Origin: JAKFDK01 sp036676195
GTDB taxonomy: Bacteria; Bacillota; Sulfobacillia; Symbiobacteriales; ZC4RG38
Direction: 5' to 3'
Assembly (NCBI GenBank): GCA_036676195.1
Contig: JAKFDK010000022.1
Location: 74,364-138,363 of the forward strand
DNA length: 64,000 nt
The notes beneath the pieces are model-generated. The model did not search any database and was not told the DNA's origin. It saw nothing but the letters and a program-made list of their open reading frames with translations. Positions 63,327 through 64,000 of the stretch are shown here, one piece after another (positions within the stretch are counted from its first letter, which is position 1; every line of letters starts with the position of its first letter). The position numbers and the translations under genes were made by a program.

Positions 63327-63578
63327 GTGGAGCAAGATGACCGGCCCATTTCCAAAGAGCAGATCGCACGGCTGCTCCAGTGCATGCGGGACGCAGGCGC
63401 AGAGCGGCTCCCGCCAGGGGTGGAGGCGAGCGAGGCAGGTCTGGCCCCGCTGCGGGAGTATATGGCGTTCCTGCAGCAGGCAGCCGCTCCGGAGACGCCG
63501 GCGATCACCAAGGGGGATCTCTGGGCGGCGAAAATGAAGCTGCATCAAGCTCTTCACAGCACGGAGAGGCGGGCGTGA
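63327..63578 (+). CDS. 83-residue small protein of unknown function
   Basis: A GTG start nine bases after GGAGGTG gives a charged, mostly helical protein beginning MEQDDRPISKEQIARLLQCM with KGDLWAAKMKLHQAL near the end. I recognise no family. It follows the beta-helix genes by 48 bp on the same strand and may belong to their operon. Confidence 0.65.
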   Translation: MEQDDRPISKEQIARLLQCMRDAGAERLPPGVEASEAGLAPLREYMAFLQQAAAPETPAITKGDLWAAKMKLHQALHSTERRA

Positions 63579-63736
63579 GACCACGCAAGCGGACGGAGGC
63601 ACGGCGTACTGCCGTGTCTCCATGCTCGTCGTTCAGCTCTGCCTATCGCGGAAGGTCTGCACCCATTGTCAGGAAGAGTGCATGCCTCCTAAGCAAGCCT
63701 GCTCCGAAACATGTGCAACATGGATGGTCTGTTTGA
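63575..63736 (+). CDS. Doubtful 53-residue basic ORF, in frame with the next coding segment
   Basis: A GTG overlapping the previous stop (GTGA) opens a frame starting MRPRKRTEARRTAV, rich in Arg, Ser and Lys, that ends at TGA 63734. The same frame continues beyond the TGA into a clearly coding coiled-coil segment. It may be a real short protein or the upstream part of a gene broken by the TGA. Confidence 0.3.
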   Translation: MRPRKRTEARRTAVSPCSSFSSAYRGRSAPIVRKSACLLSKPAPKHVQHGWSV

Positions 63737-64000
63737 TGCTGCGCCTGGGGTGGGGAGGCGCTGGCCCAGGCGTTTGCGACCCGCAAGCCGGGCAAGCCCA
63801 GCCGGGAAGAGCAGCTTGGGGCCGCGGCGCCCCTGGTCCGGCGGCTGGAGGCGGAACTGGAGCAGGCCACCGCCCGAGAACGGGGCCTGCGGGCGCACAT
63901 CCGTGTGCTGGAGACCGCCCTGCTCTTCGCCCGTAAGGTGATCCGCGTGTTCACCGGTGATGAACAGGCCGATGCCCGGCTCCTGCGCATGAGTGGGGAA
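63737..64000 (+). CDS. Coiled-coil protein segment, partial, start not identified, cut by window end
   Basis: From the TGA at 63734 to the window end one frame is open for 88 codons with typical GC-rich codon use: KPSREEQLGAAAPLVRRLEA, then ATARERGLRAHIRVLETALL and VIRVFTGDEQADARLLRM. No ATG, GTG or TTG start with a ribosome site precedes it in frame. It is heptad-rich, hence probably a coiled coil; the family is unknown. Confidence 0.55.

Noticed and set aside
63622..63936. Cys-rich plus-strand frame starting MLVVQLCLSRKVCTHC
   Set aside because: The Cys-rich part is brief, and the rest is a shadow of the coiled-coil frame; no ribosome site was seen.

Overview
The window is GC-rich, densely coding bacterial DNA with strong AGGAGG-type ribosome binding sites, sigma-A-like promoters and many ATGA/GTGA overlaps. 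A LiaFSR-type envelope-stress operon, a staphyloferrin B-type operon of the Staphylococcus layout and SHOCT-type genes suggest a high-GC Firmicute (Bacillota) of the Symbiobacterium kind. This is inference: no rRNA, tRNA or ribosomal gene is present to place it.

1-7.7 kb: a respiratory operon for a molybdopterin oxidoreductase of the type II DMSO reductase family (catalytic subunit cut by the window start, four-cluster Fe-S subunit, TorD/NarJ-like chaperone, haem-binding gamma subunit, polytopic membrane protein, Mrp/NBP35-like ATPase), closed by a perfect 30-nt hairpin. 7.7-19.6 kb: a lipoprotein, an FAD oxidoreductase, a liaG-F-S-R-like operon, a broken DUF6220/cytochrome c locus, a small membrane protein, a ThDP enzyme, an orphan ABC-type binding lipoprotein and a TatD hydrolase. 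Two copies of a roughly 285-bp cassette (7774-8056 and 18851-19139) each carry an unrecognised 29-31-residue membrane peptide between covarying hairpins. The lia promoter and the promoter of the broken locus share a palindromic box at the same distance from their -10 elements.

19.6-31.8 kb: a patatin-like lipase, then on the minus strand eight genes in the order sbnA-B-C-D-E-F-G-H, a complete staphyloferrin B-type pathway. Its promoter has a perfect Fur-like palindrome filling the 17-bp spacer, and a second Fur-like box lies upstream. The operon should make L-2,3-diaminopropionate (SbnA, SbnB), citrate (SbnG), condense them with three NIS synthetases (SbnE, SbnF, SbnC), decarboxylate an intermediate (SbnH) and export the product (SbnD).

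31.8-49.7 kb: a two-gene insecticidal Tc-type toxin locus on the minus strand: a TcB-TcC fusion whose variable C-terminus looks like a permuted papain/NlpC-type hydrolase, and a 3338-residue TcA. 50-52.6 kb: an OmpR-type two-component system with a His-rich sensor, divergent from a His-rich SHOCT protein.

52.6-64 kb: a decayed accessory region: two MFS transporter pseudogenes, a VF530-family protein, a TetR regulator beside a rifampin-phosphotransferase-like PEP-utilising enzyme, several hundred bases with no recognisable gene, a possible structured RNA remnant, and two tandem paralogous beta-helix proteins followed by small unknown genes that run off the window.
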